In this document: one piece after another, positions 9,086 to 20,000 of the stretch
How the letters are laid out: the number at the start of each line of letters is the position of its first letter
Position numbering within the stretch: position 1 is the stretch's first letter
Assembly: GCA_964409245.1 (NCBI GenBank)
Contig: CAYPCQ010000003.1
Coordinates: 1 to 64,000 of the forward strand
Reading direction: 5' to 3'
From: CAIMWS01 sp964409245
GTDB lineage: Bacteria > Verrucomicrobiota > Verrucomicrobiia > Limisphaerales > UBA1319
DNA length: 64,000 bases
Translations under genes and position numbers: made by a program
Notes under the pieces: model-generated
Databases searched by the model: none
What the model saw: the letters and a program-made list of their open reading frames with translations, nothing else
What the model was told of the DNA's origin: nothing

Positions 9086-9104
9086 CGGCCGGCCAATCCG
9101 GCCG
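9086..9104. other. GC-rich hairpin just after eno
   Basis: Perfect 7-bp inverted repeat CGGCCGG (9086-9092) and CCGGCCG (9098-9104) with a 5-nt loop, 8 bp after the eno stop and upstream of the T-tailed terminator. It may stabilise the 3' end of the message. The core resembles the hairpin between dhaK and dhaL. Confidence 0.5.
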
Positions 9105-9130
9105 CTGGAACTGGTCCCCTGGCTTTTCAA

Positions 9131-9154
9131 GGCACGCCGCGGCGTGCCTTTTTT
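9131..9154 (+). terminator. Intrinsic terminator of eno
   Basis: GGCACGCC (9131-9138) pairs perfectly with GGCGTGCC (9141-9148) and is followed at once by six Ts (9149-9154). This is the clearest Rho-independent terminator in the window, 52 bp after the eno stop. Confidence 0.9.
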
Positions 9155-9155
9155 C

Positions 9156-9183
9156 TTGATCCTGCGATGCAATTTTGTATAGT
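9156..9183 (+). promoter_or_regulatory. Candidate promoter for the MBL-fold gene
   Basis: TTGATC (9156-9161) and TATAGT (9178-9183) with a 16-bp spacer lie directly behind the eno terminator and about 50 bp before the next start codon. The -10 matches five of six consensus positions and the -35 four. Confidence 0.45.
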
Positions 9184-9233
9184 TGTGCCCTTATTCAGTT
9201 GGCCGCGGGCCGCCCGGTTAAGCTCGTGAAATT

Positions 9234-10097
9234 ATGAAAATAACAGTGTGGGGTAGTCGGGGATCCATTTGTTCGCCCGGTCCGAAAACCATTCGTTATG
9301 GCGGGAATACCACCTGCCTGGAGCTGCGGACCTCCACCGGCCGCCTGGTGGTGGTGGATGCCGGGTCCGGGCTGCGCTACCTGGGCAAGCAGCTGATGAA
9401 AGAGCCCGGTGTGAAGGATATCATTTTTGTCCTCACGCATTCCCACTGGGACCATCTGATCGGTTTTCCTTTTTTCACTCCGGCCTATAAGCCTGAGTAT
9501 AACATCAGCTTGTGCGGGGGGCCGGCGGCGCGCGATTCCATCCGCAAATACCTGGGCCATCAGATGAGCGCCCCCTATTTCCCGGTGGACTTCAGCATCA
9601 TGAAAGCCCGGTTCACTTATGGGTGCGCCTGCCCCAGCGACCGTTGCGAAGGCAAGCTGGAGGGGTTCCTGGACTTCAACGAATGCAGTTCCCTGCCGCT
9701 CAACCATCCCAACGGCGGATACGGCTTCAAATTTGTGGACCAGGGCAAAACGTTCGTATTCCTGACCGACAACGAATTGCGTTTCCAGCATGAAGGCGGT
9801 CTGGCGCGCGAGCAATATGTCGATTTTTGCCGCGGGGCGGACCTCCTCTTCCACGATGCCCAATACACCGAGGCCGAATATGCCCACACTCAAGGCTGGG
9901 GCCATTCCACCTACCTCGACGCCATCGAACTGGCTGTCGAAGCGAGGGTGAAGCGCCTTGGCCTTTTCCACCATGATCCAGACCGTTCCGACGACGACTT
10001 GGACCACCAGGTCGATTTCTGCCGGGACCGGCTCAGCCTGGCGGGCAGAGAAGTGGATTGCTTTGCGGTGGCGGATGGCATGGAACTTGAAGTTTAG
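9234..10097 (+). CDS. MBL-fold metallo-hydrolase, cyclic-phosphodiesterase-like
   Basis: A 287-aa cytoplasmic metallo-beta-lactamase-fold protein. It begins MKITVWGSRGS with GGNTTCLEL and VVVDAGSGLRYLG, which are typical of the phosphoribosyl 1,2-cyclic phosphodiesterase-like branch (PhnP/TaR3-like). The dinuclear metal motif is THSHWDH (residues about 65-71), followed by a further metal histidine in PLNHPNGG, an aspartate in FLTDNEL, LLFHDAQYTEAEY, and a final histidine in LGLFHHDPDRSDD. An insert with several Cys residues (YGCACPSDRC) around residue 130 is unusual and may be a disulfide or metal knuckle. The substrate is unknown. There is no signal peptide. A weak hairpin follows the stop at about 10110-10125. 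Confidence 0.88.
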   Translation: MKITVWGSRGSICSPGPKTIRYGGNTTCLELRTSTGRLVVVDAGSGLRYLGKQLMKEPGVKDIIFVLTHSHWDHLIGFPFFTPAYKPEYNISLCGGPAARDSIRKYLGHQMSAPYFPVDFSIMKARFTYGCACPSDRCEGKLEGFLDFNECSSLPLNHPNGGYGFKFVDQGKTFVFLTDNELRFQHEGGLAREQYVDFCRGADLLFHDAQYTEAEYAHTQGWGHSTYLDAIELAVEARVKRLGLFHHDPDRSDDDLDHQVDFCRDRLSLAGREVDCFAVADGMELEV

Positions 10098-10696
10098 CAA
10101 TCGGCGCAAATGCTGATTTGCAGGCATCCCCGCTTTTTAAAGGGCATCAGGGAAAAAGAAGTCCAGGCGCATCCGCGGTCAAGGCCGGTTTTTGAAACCA
10201 GCCAGGTCTTCCAACGGCAGAGATTGCCATCGCTTTAAGCATGGGGACCACGCGGGGAGAGCCTTGTTGCATGCCCATGGTCAATCCTGGAACCGCGGTG
10301 GCCATGCCAGCAAGCTGGCGGCAGGGTAATCCATGGTAGCCCTGCAAATATTATGAGAGAGGCTTCCTCAATGGTTTTATATTATATTCACAAATACTAT
10401 AAATTAGAAATATTCTATCAGGCATGGATGTTCCATAGGGAGGCAACAAATAAAGCGCCGTTGTGTATCACCGGGATGCCTGCTCTCCAAAGGTATAGTT
10501 ATAGCCAATTCAGCCTGGCCGTGTCGCCGGGCATGCTGGTTTTGGCGTACTGGGCAATTGGGATTTGATTAATTTGAACTCGATTGCCCAGGCGAAAGGC
10601 GGAGGCGGCCCTAGATTGAATGGGAATGCCGCCGGAAAAACGGCCAGAAAGCCCGAATATCGGCACATTCCGATAGGGTTTTCCTGACAAATCACC

Positions 10697-10883
10697 CGCA
10701 CCCTTTTAAGAAAACTTGTCAGGTTTTCCTGACAAACCGATGGGTTTGGGTTCTGAAAGACCATTTTCCGGAAAACGGCTTATATTTCCATATGAAATTG
10801 GCGAAGACACGGCTTCATTCACGCGGTTTCCCCGCCATTTTTTCGCACCCTTTTGGGAAAAACTGTCAGGTTTTCCCTGACAG
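10697..10883. repeat. Two copies of a CGCACCCTTTT...TGTCAGG palindromic element
   Basis: Copies start at 10697 and 10844 (147 bp apart) and share CGCACCCTTTT, a GAAAA run and then an inverted repeat. Copy one is TTGTCAGG/CCTGACAA (10716-10735, loop TTTT). Copy two is CTGTCAGG/CCTGACAG (10863-10883, loop TTTTC). The outer pair changes from T-A to C-G while pairing is kept. A half site (TTTTCCTGACAA) lies at 10679-10690. These could be operator sites or transcript hairpins. Confidence 0.7.
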
Positions 10884-10968
10884 ACATCCGGGGGGATAAA
10901 ACGCATTTCGACAAAATTTGTAAAATTTGTAGGACTGGGGATGTAGGCCAAAAAAATAAAAAAATGTG

Positions 10969-10997
10969 TTGAAACTGCCATCACGATGCCTGATATT
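10969..10997 (+). promoter_or_regulatory. Candidate promoter of the giant-protein operon
   Basis: TTGAAA (10969-10974), 17-bp spacer, GATATT (10992-10997), then about 70 bp to the GTG start at 11069. The -10 is weak (four of six). It lies downstream of the palindromic elements, so these would be upstream activator or operator sites rather than leader structures if this promoter is used. Confidence 0.35.
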
Positions 10998-11068
10998 AGC
11001 ATCGTCCTGAGACTGCATATAGGTAAAAGCAGTACAGCATTTTTACTATAGCAGCCGGGCAAGGCAAT

Positions 11069-14000
11069 GTGAGTGGTGTTATTCACCATATCGGTTCAAA
11101 GCGCAGCCTCTTTGAATTGGAGGCGCTTGAAGCCCGCGTCCTGCTGTCAGGAGATTTTTTGGCGGCGGACGCACCCCTTCCGTTGGCAGGCTGCCGCCTT
11201 CAAGCAGAAGTGGTGCTTGCGGTTTCCGCCTCCGAAATCGGATCCGGAATGGAAGTGGGATTCCCGGCCGGTTCCCCGGTGGATGTTTTTGCCGGGATGA
11301 ATCCCGCTCAATTGGAAGCCCCGGAGGAGGAAACGCCGGGCGCCGCCAGTGAGGTTGCAGCCCATGAAAACGGAGTTCAGATGCCATCCTCCAAGGCGCA
11401 AGACGCCGGCTTGGTTGGTGCTGATCCAGCCAGCCAGCTGACGGCTGCTTTTTTGGCCGCCCGGCCAGTGCCGTCCGATTCCCTTTCACCTTCTGGCGCT
11501 GAACAATCAGGCGTGGAGCCAGACCGCCTGGCGGCTGGGAGCAGAGAGGAGAGCGCCCAGTTGACAGTGCGCGGACCGCCTTCCGGCTTGGCATCCCTGC
11601 GGCAAGAGAACGCAAGTTCTCAAACCGGCGGTTTTTCCTTATCCCCAGCTACTTCCAAGGTGTCCGCAGGGATTCATGCGTCTGGCGGCCCAGCAGTCTC
11701 CTTCTCGGCCCAAATCGGGTCTATTATCTCTCTTTCCGGCGCCTATATGCCAATTGGCGGCGCCGATGGCGTCAATGATCCGCTGGGGATAGCCGATGCG
11801 GTGGCGCTCACTTTCTCCGGCGCTCTTGAAGGCTGGTCCAGCGCGGTGGCCACCATTTCGGGTGTGGAGATCTACGACCATGCGTTGGAGGTGGATGCGG
11901 CAAGTTTTCAGTTCAGTGCCACTCTGAAAGGCGCCAATAATCTGGTCGAGTTCGATGGCTTGTCGGCCTCCCTGGCGAACATCCGGGTTACTTTCAACAG
12001 GAACGCCACCAGCGGTGTGCTCGAGGATTTCCAGGTCGTTTCCGGGACGCTTGGGTTCACTGCGGCCGGCATCCGCCTGCTGCCGGCCGCCAATGCGGCC
12101 ATCGCCACCAAAATCACTGGCGCCGGGCCGGCGGGGACCATCGCGGCCCAGGTGGATCTGGATACCGGCGGCATTTCCCTGAGCGGTTTGAACTTGGAAA
12201 TCACCCAGCTCGACAACCTCAAGTTGACTGCCTCCGCGTTGGAGATTGCCCCCAGGCAAATTGTCTTTGCCAAAGTGGCCGAGGCCACCCTGAGCCTGCC
12301 AAAGCATCCCACGCTCGGCACGGTTGGAGTGAGCGATTTGGAAATCACCGAGTCCGGCTTCTCGGTGGCCAAGTTCACCTGGCATTTGGCTGAGGTGTCC
12401 TTTGGCACGGCGCTCGAAGCCACTGACTGGCAGGTGACCGGCGCCGGCCTTGGCGCGTTGGAACGGTTTTCCGTGAATGTCCAAACCGGTTCGGTGGACG
12501 GGCAGCTGGCGGGGACGTTCGGCGCGCTGACCCTCTTCCCGGGGAGCAGCCTGANNNNNNNNNNNNNNNNNNNNNNNNNNNNNNNNNNNNNNNNNNNNNN
12601 NNNNNNNNNNNNNNNNNNNNNNNNNNNNNNNNNNNNNNNNNNNNNNNNNNNNNNGGTGGACCTGGCGGCCGGGGTGCAGGGGCAGCTGGCGGGGACGTTC
12701 GGCGCGCTGACCCTCTTCCCGGGGAGCAGCCTGATCCAGTCGGCGCTGGCGGGGCTGACGGTGAGCTACGATTTCAATCTGGGGCGGCTGGGGTTCGGGG
12801 TGGCGGATTTCTCGCTCAAGCTCAAGGATCTGCTGTTCCGGGGCTTTGGCGTGAGCTTGAACCCGGGCCTGCCTGTCCTGGCGCAGATCGGGAGCCTGAA
12901 GCTGACCCTGCCGCAGTTCCCGGGCTTGGGCGCGGCGGATCTGGGCGGCTTCGAGCTGACCCCGGCCGGCTTCTCGGTGGGGCGGTTCGAGTGGAAGGTT
13001 CCGGAGGCCGCCTTCGGCACGGCGATCAAGGGGGTGGATTTCAGCGTGGTGGGGTCGGGGGTGGACGGCCTGGGGCGGTTCGTGGTGGACCTGGCGGCCG
13101 GGGTGCAGGGGCAGCTGGCGGGGACGTTCGGCGCGCTGGTGCTGTTCCCGGATAATCTTCTGTTGAAATCGAGCTTTTCCGGCTTGTCGATCCATTACGA
13201 TTTCACAGCCGGCCAGCTGCTTTTTCAAGCCAGCAAATTCCAATTGGATATCGGGGAGGCGTTCAGCCTGATTTCGGCCGGGCTGGTTTTCCGCGCCGGT
13301 GGCGTGGCTGGTGAACCTCTGGCGGAGATCGGGTCCGCGATGCTCCGCTCGACACAGTTCACCGGCCTGGGGGTCGCCATGTTGAGCGGCCTCAAGATCT
13401 TCGACGACGGGCTGACCCTGGGCAGCGCGACGCTGGCGCAACCCGAAGGCGTTACCGCCCGCATCGGGGATTTCCTGGCGTTCACGGAACTTTCGGTGAA
13501 ACTCGAAAATTTCCGGATCAAGGCGGGAGCCGGAGCAGAGGGCAAAATCACCGTCAGCGCCGGCGGATTGCGGTTTTTCCCGGAGGCGGCGGCCATCCGG
13601 TCCGTGGTGCAAGGAGCGCAGGGCGAATATGTGTTCCGCGAAACGGGAGGATTCGATCTGGAAATCCAGTTGCCCGCTTTCACATTGGAAGTCGGGCAGG
13701 CGATCAAACTGGCCGGCGCGGGCGCCACGCTGACCCCCGGCCACGAAACGATCCTCAGCCTGGCCGAGGCGGCGTTGAGTTCGCCCGCCATGCCGCAGGC
13801 GGGCCAAATCACCTTGCAGAACCTGGCCATCCGCCGGGATGGCTTCAGCCTGGACGATTTCACCTTGGGGGTGGCCGGCGGGGAGACCGTGACGCCCGGC
13901 GGCGCGGTGGCTTTGGCCAATTTCCGGATTTCGGGCCGGCAGTTCAGCTACACGGCCGGCAGTTTCACCGGCAGCCTTTCGGCGGCGGCGGATTCGGTGA

Positions 14001-17000
14001 CGCTCTTCCCGCAAAGCCGGCTGCTCCATACCCAGGCCACCGGCCTGGCCCTCAGCTGCGACCTGGCCGGCACGGGCGATCTGAAGGCCCACCTGGACCA
14101 GCTTTCGCTGGCCGTGGGAGAGGCGGTGGAGTTGACCGCCACTGGAGTCGATCTTTACCCCGGCCGGGAGGTGGTGGCGTCGCTGGCCCAGGTTGAGATG
14201 CGGGCGGCCCGGATTCCCAGCCTGGCGCCGGTGACCTTGGCGCAATGGGTGATCCGCAGCGATGGCTTCGACCTGGGGCGGGCGGTGCTGGCGGGAGCCG
14301 CGGGGGCGGTGGTGAACCTGGGGGCGGCGGTGCAGCTCACCGGGGCGAGCCTGGCGGTGGAGGACTTCTCCCTGCGTTTCGGAGCGGGTGAAACCCTCAG
14401 CGGCCAGATCACGCTTTCGGCCTCCGGGGCGGCCCTCTACCCGGGCAGCCCGCTGATCCACGCCACGCTGGAGCAGTTCCGCGCCTACTACGATTTTGAC
14501 AACGGGGGCGGGCTGCGGCTGGCCGCCGGGGGGCTCCTGGTGCAGGTGGGCCAATCCTTTGGGTTCGAGGCGCATCAGGTGGCGCTGACACCGGGGAGCG
14601 GCCTGCTGGCCACCATCGGCGAGGCGGCAGTGCGGCTGCCCGGGGTGGAGGGCTTGGGCGCGCTGACGCTGGCCGGCATCCGGCTTTACGGTGACCGCCT
14701 GGAGCTGGGATCGGCCGTGCTGAAGCAGGCCGCGGGGACGGCCGCCAGTTTTGGCGATTACCTGGAGCTGCGCGGGCTGAGCCTGACGCTGCGGGATTTC
14801 ACCGTTCCCTTCGCCAGCGGCGGCGTCTCCGGCAGCCTGGAATTCGCGGCTGATTCGGTGGCGCTGTATCCGCGGGCGGCTTTCCTCGCGGTGTCCGTCA
14901 CCGGTTTCGCTGCCCGGTTTGATTGGGGCCACGGCGGCGCGCTGAGCCTCCACCTGGGCGGGCTGGTGATCGACGTCGGCGAAGCCCTCCGGCTGGAAGC
15001 CGGCGGATTCGACCTGGCGCCTGATGAGCCGGACGTGCTGGCCACTATCGGGAGAGTGGCGGTCAGCTCGCCGAAACTGCCGGGCCTGGGCGGCGCGGAA
15101 CTGGCGGATTTCAAGCTCCGGCGCAGCGGTTTCGAGATCGGCAGCCTGGCCTGGAAGGCGGGCCAGGAGATCCAGTTCGGGACGGCGGTGGCGCTCCAGG
15201 GATTGAGCCTGCAAGCCGCCCATCTCGGAGTCAACTATGGCGGCCAGCCCTCCGTGGCGGGCGCCCTGGAAATCACCGCAGCGGCGGCCCGGCTGTTCCC
15301 GGCGGCCCCGGCCATCCGGTCCAGCCTGAAGGGGCTGAGCCTGGCTTTCGATTTCGAGAACGCGCTGGGCGCCCTGGTGATCAGCGTGGACCAGTTTGGC
15401 TTCCAGGTGGGGGAGGCGTTGAGCCTGGACGGGGGGAAAGTGGTGTTGACTCCCGGGGCCGGGGTGGTGGCCACCGTGCGCAGCGCGCGGATCACTTCCG
15501 GTTTGCTGGCCAATTTCGGTGACGCCACGGTTGAAAACCTGGTGATCCGGCGGGACGGCTTTGACCTGGGCAGCCTGGCCATCCGGCAGGCGGCCGGCTC
15601 CACCGCCAACATCGGCCAGGTGCTGGCGGTGGCGGGCGGGGTGCTTACGGTGACTGCCTTCCGGCTGCAGATCGGCGAGGCGGCCGAGTTCTCCGGGGCC
15701 ATCACCCTGGCGGTGGGGGAAGCCACGCTTTACCCGGAGATGAAGAACGTGGCCACCCGGCTCGAGGGCGCAGTCGCCTCCTTCTCCTTCAGCGGCGGCG
15801 GCCTGGGAGAATTCCGGCTGGGCTCCTCGCGGCTGGTGGTGGACATCGCCTCGGCGCTGCGGGTGGAGGCGCTCCAGGTGGTCATCGAGCCGGGCAGCGC
15901 GGACGTCCTGGCGGCCATCCAGGTGGCCACCGTCAGCTCGCCCCAGTTTGCCGGGCTGCAGCCTGGCCGGATCGAAAACCTGGTGCTGCGGCGCGGCGGG
16001 TTCTCGCTGGGTTCGCTGGAGCTGGGCCAGTTGCCGGAGTTCCCGGTCACCATCGGGGATTTCCTGCGCATGGATGGGGTGAAGTTATTTGTCGAGGATT
16101 TCTCGGTGGATATTTCGGGGAAGGCGCTGGGGTCCATCCGGCTGGAGATCGGGCGGCTGGAGCTGTTCCCGAAGTGCCCGCAGATCAAATCCATTTTCTC
16201 CGGGTTCAACGTGTTCTTTGATTTCAGCCTGCCCATCCCCGCCCTGAATATCGGCATCGGGAGCTTCCAGCTGGACATTGGGGAGGCGTTTTCCTTGCGA
16301 GCGTTCGACGTGAACCTCACGCCGGATTTCGAGCGGCTGCTGCACCTGGACAAGATCACGCTGTCCGCGCCGAAGATCCCCGGCCTGCGGGCGATCGATC
16401 TGGGGGATTTCTCGCTGTTCAAAACCGGGTTCAGCATCGGGAGCATGGAGCTGCGGCTGCCGGACGGGCTGGACACGGCGATGTTCGGCAGCGTGCTGCG
16501 GATCGCCAGGCCGGTGCTGCGGCTGGAGCGGTTCCAGCTGGCTTACGGCTCGCTGCCCCGGATCGACGCCAGCATCAAGCTGGAGGCGGCCAGCCTCCAG
16601 CTATTCCCGGGTGTCAGCTTCCTGGATTCCGAGCTGACCGGCATCACGGGTGAGTTCGATTTCAGCGAGGCGCTGGGTTCGCTGAAGCTGACGGTGGGCA
16701 ATTTCCGGCTGGATGTGGGCCAGGCGCTCCGGCTGGCCGCCACCGGGATTGAGTTGACCCCGGGCCGGCTGGAGATCGCGCGCATTGGCTCGCTGAAAGC
16801 CTTTTCGCCCGTGTTCGAGGGGCTGGCGCCGCTGGAGCTGAAGGAGGTCGTATTCCGCCAGGATGGCTTCACGCTGGGTTCCTTTGAGTTGGCGCAGATC
16901 GGCGGCGGGCAGGTGAAACTGGGGGCGGCGATGGCCATCGACACGCTGGCCTTGCGGGTCAGCAATTTTGCCCTGGCCTTCGACGCCGCCGGGGCCAGCA

Positions 17001-20000
17001 TCGGGGGCGCCATCACCTTGTCCGCCAGCGGCCTCCAGCTCTATCCCGGCTCGGGATTGATCCAGTCCGAGATCCTGAATCCCAGCGGCACGTTCGACTT
17101 CACCGGCGCCGGCCGCCTGCATTTCCAGGCCGGGCTGCTGCGGCTGAAGATCGCCACCGATGCCCTGGTGCTGGAGGCGGCCGGGGTCCAGCTCGATCCG
17201 CTGGCCGGATTGCCTGACCCCATCGCCACCATCCCCACGCTGGCCGCCCGTTCGCCGCGGTTCACCAACCTGCCCGGCGCCACCGTCACGAACCTGCGGA
17301 TATTCGGGGATGGGGTGGCGATCGGCAGCGTGACCTTCCAGCAGCCGGCGGGGGCTGCGGTGCGGGTGGGCGGGGTGCTGGAATTCACGGGGCTGGAGGT
17401 GGCCGTGCGCGACCTCGTTTACCGCCACGGGTCCGCGGCCGCCATGGACGGGGATATCACGGTCAAGGCCGGCAGCGCAAAATTATTCCCGGGCAACTCC
17501 AGCTTCACCGCCGCCGCCACCGGCCTGGCCGGCTCCTTCAACCTGGCCACCGGCGCCCTGGCCATCCAGGCCGGCTCCTTCCACTTCCAATTCGGCTCGG
17601 TCATCGAAATCACCGCCGAAGGGGTGCAGCTCGATCCGGGCGCGGACATCGTGGCCCGCCTGGCAACCGTGCAGGCCTGGCTGCCGGGGCTGCAGGCCGG
17701 GGCCACCGCCACCGGGTTCGAGGTTTCCCGTTCCGGGTGCTTCAGCGTGGTCTCGCTGACGGTGGATGTCACCGGCTTGAACGGCCGCTTCAGCGTGGGG
17801 CATTTCCTGCCTTTTGAACTGGAGGCGCTGACGGTGCATTTCCTGGGGGACAGCAACGGGAACGGCCAGCGGGATCCGGGCGAAGTGTACGATCTTACGG
17901 CGTTCGACCTGACCGCGGCCGGGCATTTCGATTTCGAGAAGATGAAGGCCAGCCTGCCGTTCACCCCCATCCTGGCCATCGGCGAGGGCGCCTCGGCCAC
18001 GGTGGCGGACAGTCCGGCCAGCAAGTTCACCTTCACCCTCACCTTTGCCAATGGCGGCATCACCCCCAAAGACCTGGGGCCGATCACCATCGGCTTTGCC
18101 GACCTCAAGGTGGGCCAGGCGGCGGTCCTGGGCGGCACGATCACCCTGGGCGGCTACCAGGATGGCCGGTGGTCCAGCCAGTTCGGGGGGGCGGTGGAGC
18201 TGAAGCAGAGCGCCCAGGTGACCGGCGTCACCGGCGCCGCCGCCACCCTGGCCGGGACCTTCGATGAGCAGGCGGGCCGGCTGGCGGCCAGCGGCACCCT
18301 GGGGGTGAGCTTCGTTTTGGGCGGCTCGGCGCAGGTCACGGACGCCCGCTTGATTTTCAGCCTGGTGCTGGCCGCCCAGGGGGATGGCGGCTTCTCGCTC
18401 GAGATGCTGCGCCTGGACGGCTTCGACATCGGCCAGGTGACCATCAAGGTGGGCGATGCCCTGACGCTGGTGGGGAAAAAGATCGCGCTGGATTTCAACC
18501 CGCGCGCGGGGGGGAATATCGCCACCTTCGGTTCGCTGGCCGCCACGCTCAACAACCTGGGCATCACGGGCGCCGCGCGCAACTTCGGCATCTCCGCCGA
18601 GGGCCGGCTGGCGGCCCTGCCCGGTTTTGCGGTGGCGCTGGAGGTGAGCGACCCCGGGAAATTGAAATGGCCAGCCTGGCTCCCCATCAAGATCACCGCC
18701 ATCGGCCTGGCCTGGCCGGATTTCAACCGCGACCTGGCCGATTTCCAGATCGTTTTCTCCGCCGTGGCCACCAGCATCAACGGCCTCAAGGGGCTCACGG
18801 TCGAGGGCGTGGTCGAGGGCGTCGTCATCGACATCGGCCTGCTCGGTCAGGGCCAATTCCCCATTGTGGACATCCGCGGCGTTGGCGTGAAGGTGGGCGG
18901 CAGCGCGTTCGGCGGCCGGATCGAGGGGGCGTTGTTCCTGGGGATCGTCAAGCTGGATGCCGCCGGGAAGCTGATTGACGATTTGGACACCACCACCCCC
19001 GCCCGACAGCGGGTGCTCTACGGCGGCATCCAGGCCGAGTTCCAGCTGGCGGGGATCAGCGGGTTCCGCATCCAGTTCGGCCTGTCCGAGCTGGGGCCGC
19101 TACAGATTTATTTCCGGTCCGGCGCCGTCATCGTGCTGGATCCCGTCTCCGGGCTGGCCCTCAAAGACCTGCGGGGCGGCGTCGATTTCAACCGGGAGCT
19201 GCCGGCCGTGAACACCCCGTTCGACCTGCGGGGCGCCGCCTTCAAGCCGGCGGGCGAGCTGACCTTGGAGGAGTGGAAAAACCAGCTCAAGGACCAGGTG
19301 GTCCAGCAGGCCCAGTCGCCCGGGCAGGATAGCTGGGGCCGGATGGACGCGCCAATGGTCATCCAGGCCGGGGCCACCTTGTTCAGCCTTTACACTTCCC
19401 CCTATGCGTTCGTGGCGGAGGTGGATCTGCTCATTGGCACGGACGGCAAATTCGTCATCAACGCGAAAATGGTCTTTGGCAAGGGCACCCCCTCGGAGCT
19501 GCGCTTGAACGGCCTTCTGTACGCCGATTTCGGCGACACCAACACCGCCACCAAAATCTTCTTCCTGGTGGATGAGCCGGGCGGGCAGCCCGTGATGACC
19601 CTCTTCGGCAGCGTCCAATTCCTATACGCCCGGAACGACGGCCTGCCGGTCGATCAGGACCACCCTTCGGACATCTTCCAGATCCGGATCCAGGGCGGCC
19701 TGCAGCTGACGGCGATGGGCTTCCTGAACGTGACCATCAGCGGCCAGGTGACTCTGACTTTCGGCGACCACCGGTTCGACCTGGACCTCATCGGGAGCGT
19801 GAACCTGAGCTTCATCGGCGACACCATCGGCGTGGCGGGCAGGCTGCATTTCGACAACGCCGGCCCCACGCTCCGGGTGTGGGGGGCGCTGGCCATGACC
19901 CCGAACTTCAGCCTGCTGGAGAAACTGGGCTTGTATGTGGACGGGGTCGCGGTCTGGCGGCTGAACCTCACGGGGGAAACCTTGGCGGAGAAGCTGGACA

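Larger units (their letters stand above)
10098..11068. other. Intergenic region with palindromic sites
   Basis: Nearly 1 kb without a supported gene. The left part (10098-10600) shows nothing I recognise. The right part is AT-richer and holds the TGTCAGG palindrome pair (10716-10735 and 10863-10883), a perfect TTTTCCGGAAAA palindrome near 10772, an ACAAAATTTGT palindrome at 10911-10921 with an overlapping direct repeat, and a candidate promoter at 10969-10997. This layout suits the control region of the giant-protein locus downstream. Confidence 0.6.

Noticed and set aside
7786..9096. 436-aa minus-strand open frame opposite eno
   Set aside because: Exact antisense of a highly conserved enolase gene; no independent support.
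10098..10700. Small protein genes in the intergenic region (for example 10353-10568)
   Set aside because: No ribosome binding site, no domain, and composition typical of non-coding DNA.
12500..13140. CRISPR-like regular repeats
   Set aside because: The repeats are in-frame coding modules of 429 bp without short spacers.
11639..15223. 1,194-aa open frame on the minus strand
   Set aside because: It lies wholly inside the giant gene. Its translation is Gln/Arg/His-rich low-complexity mirror sequence, as expected opposite GC-rich repeats, and it crosses the N gap.
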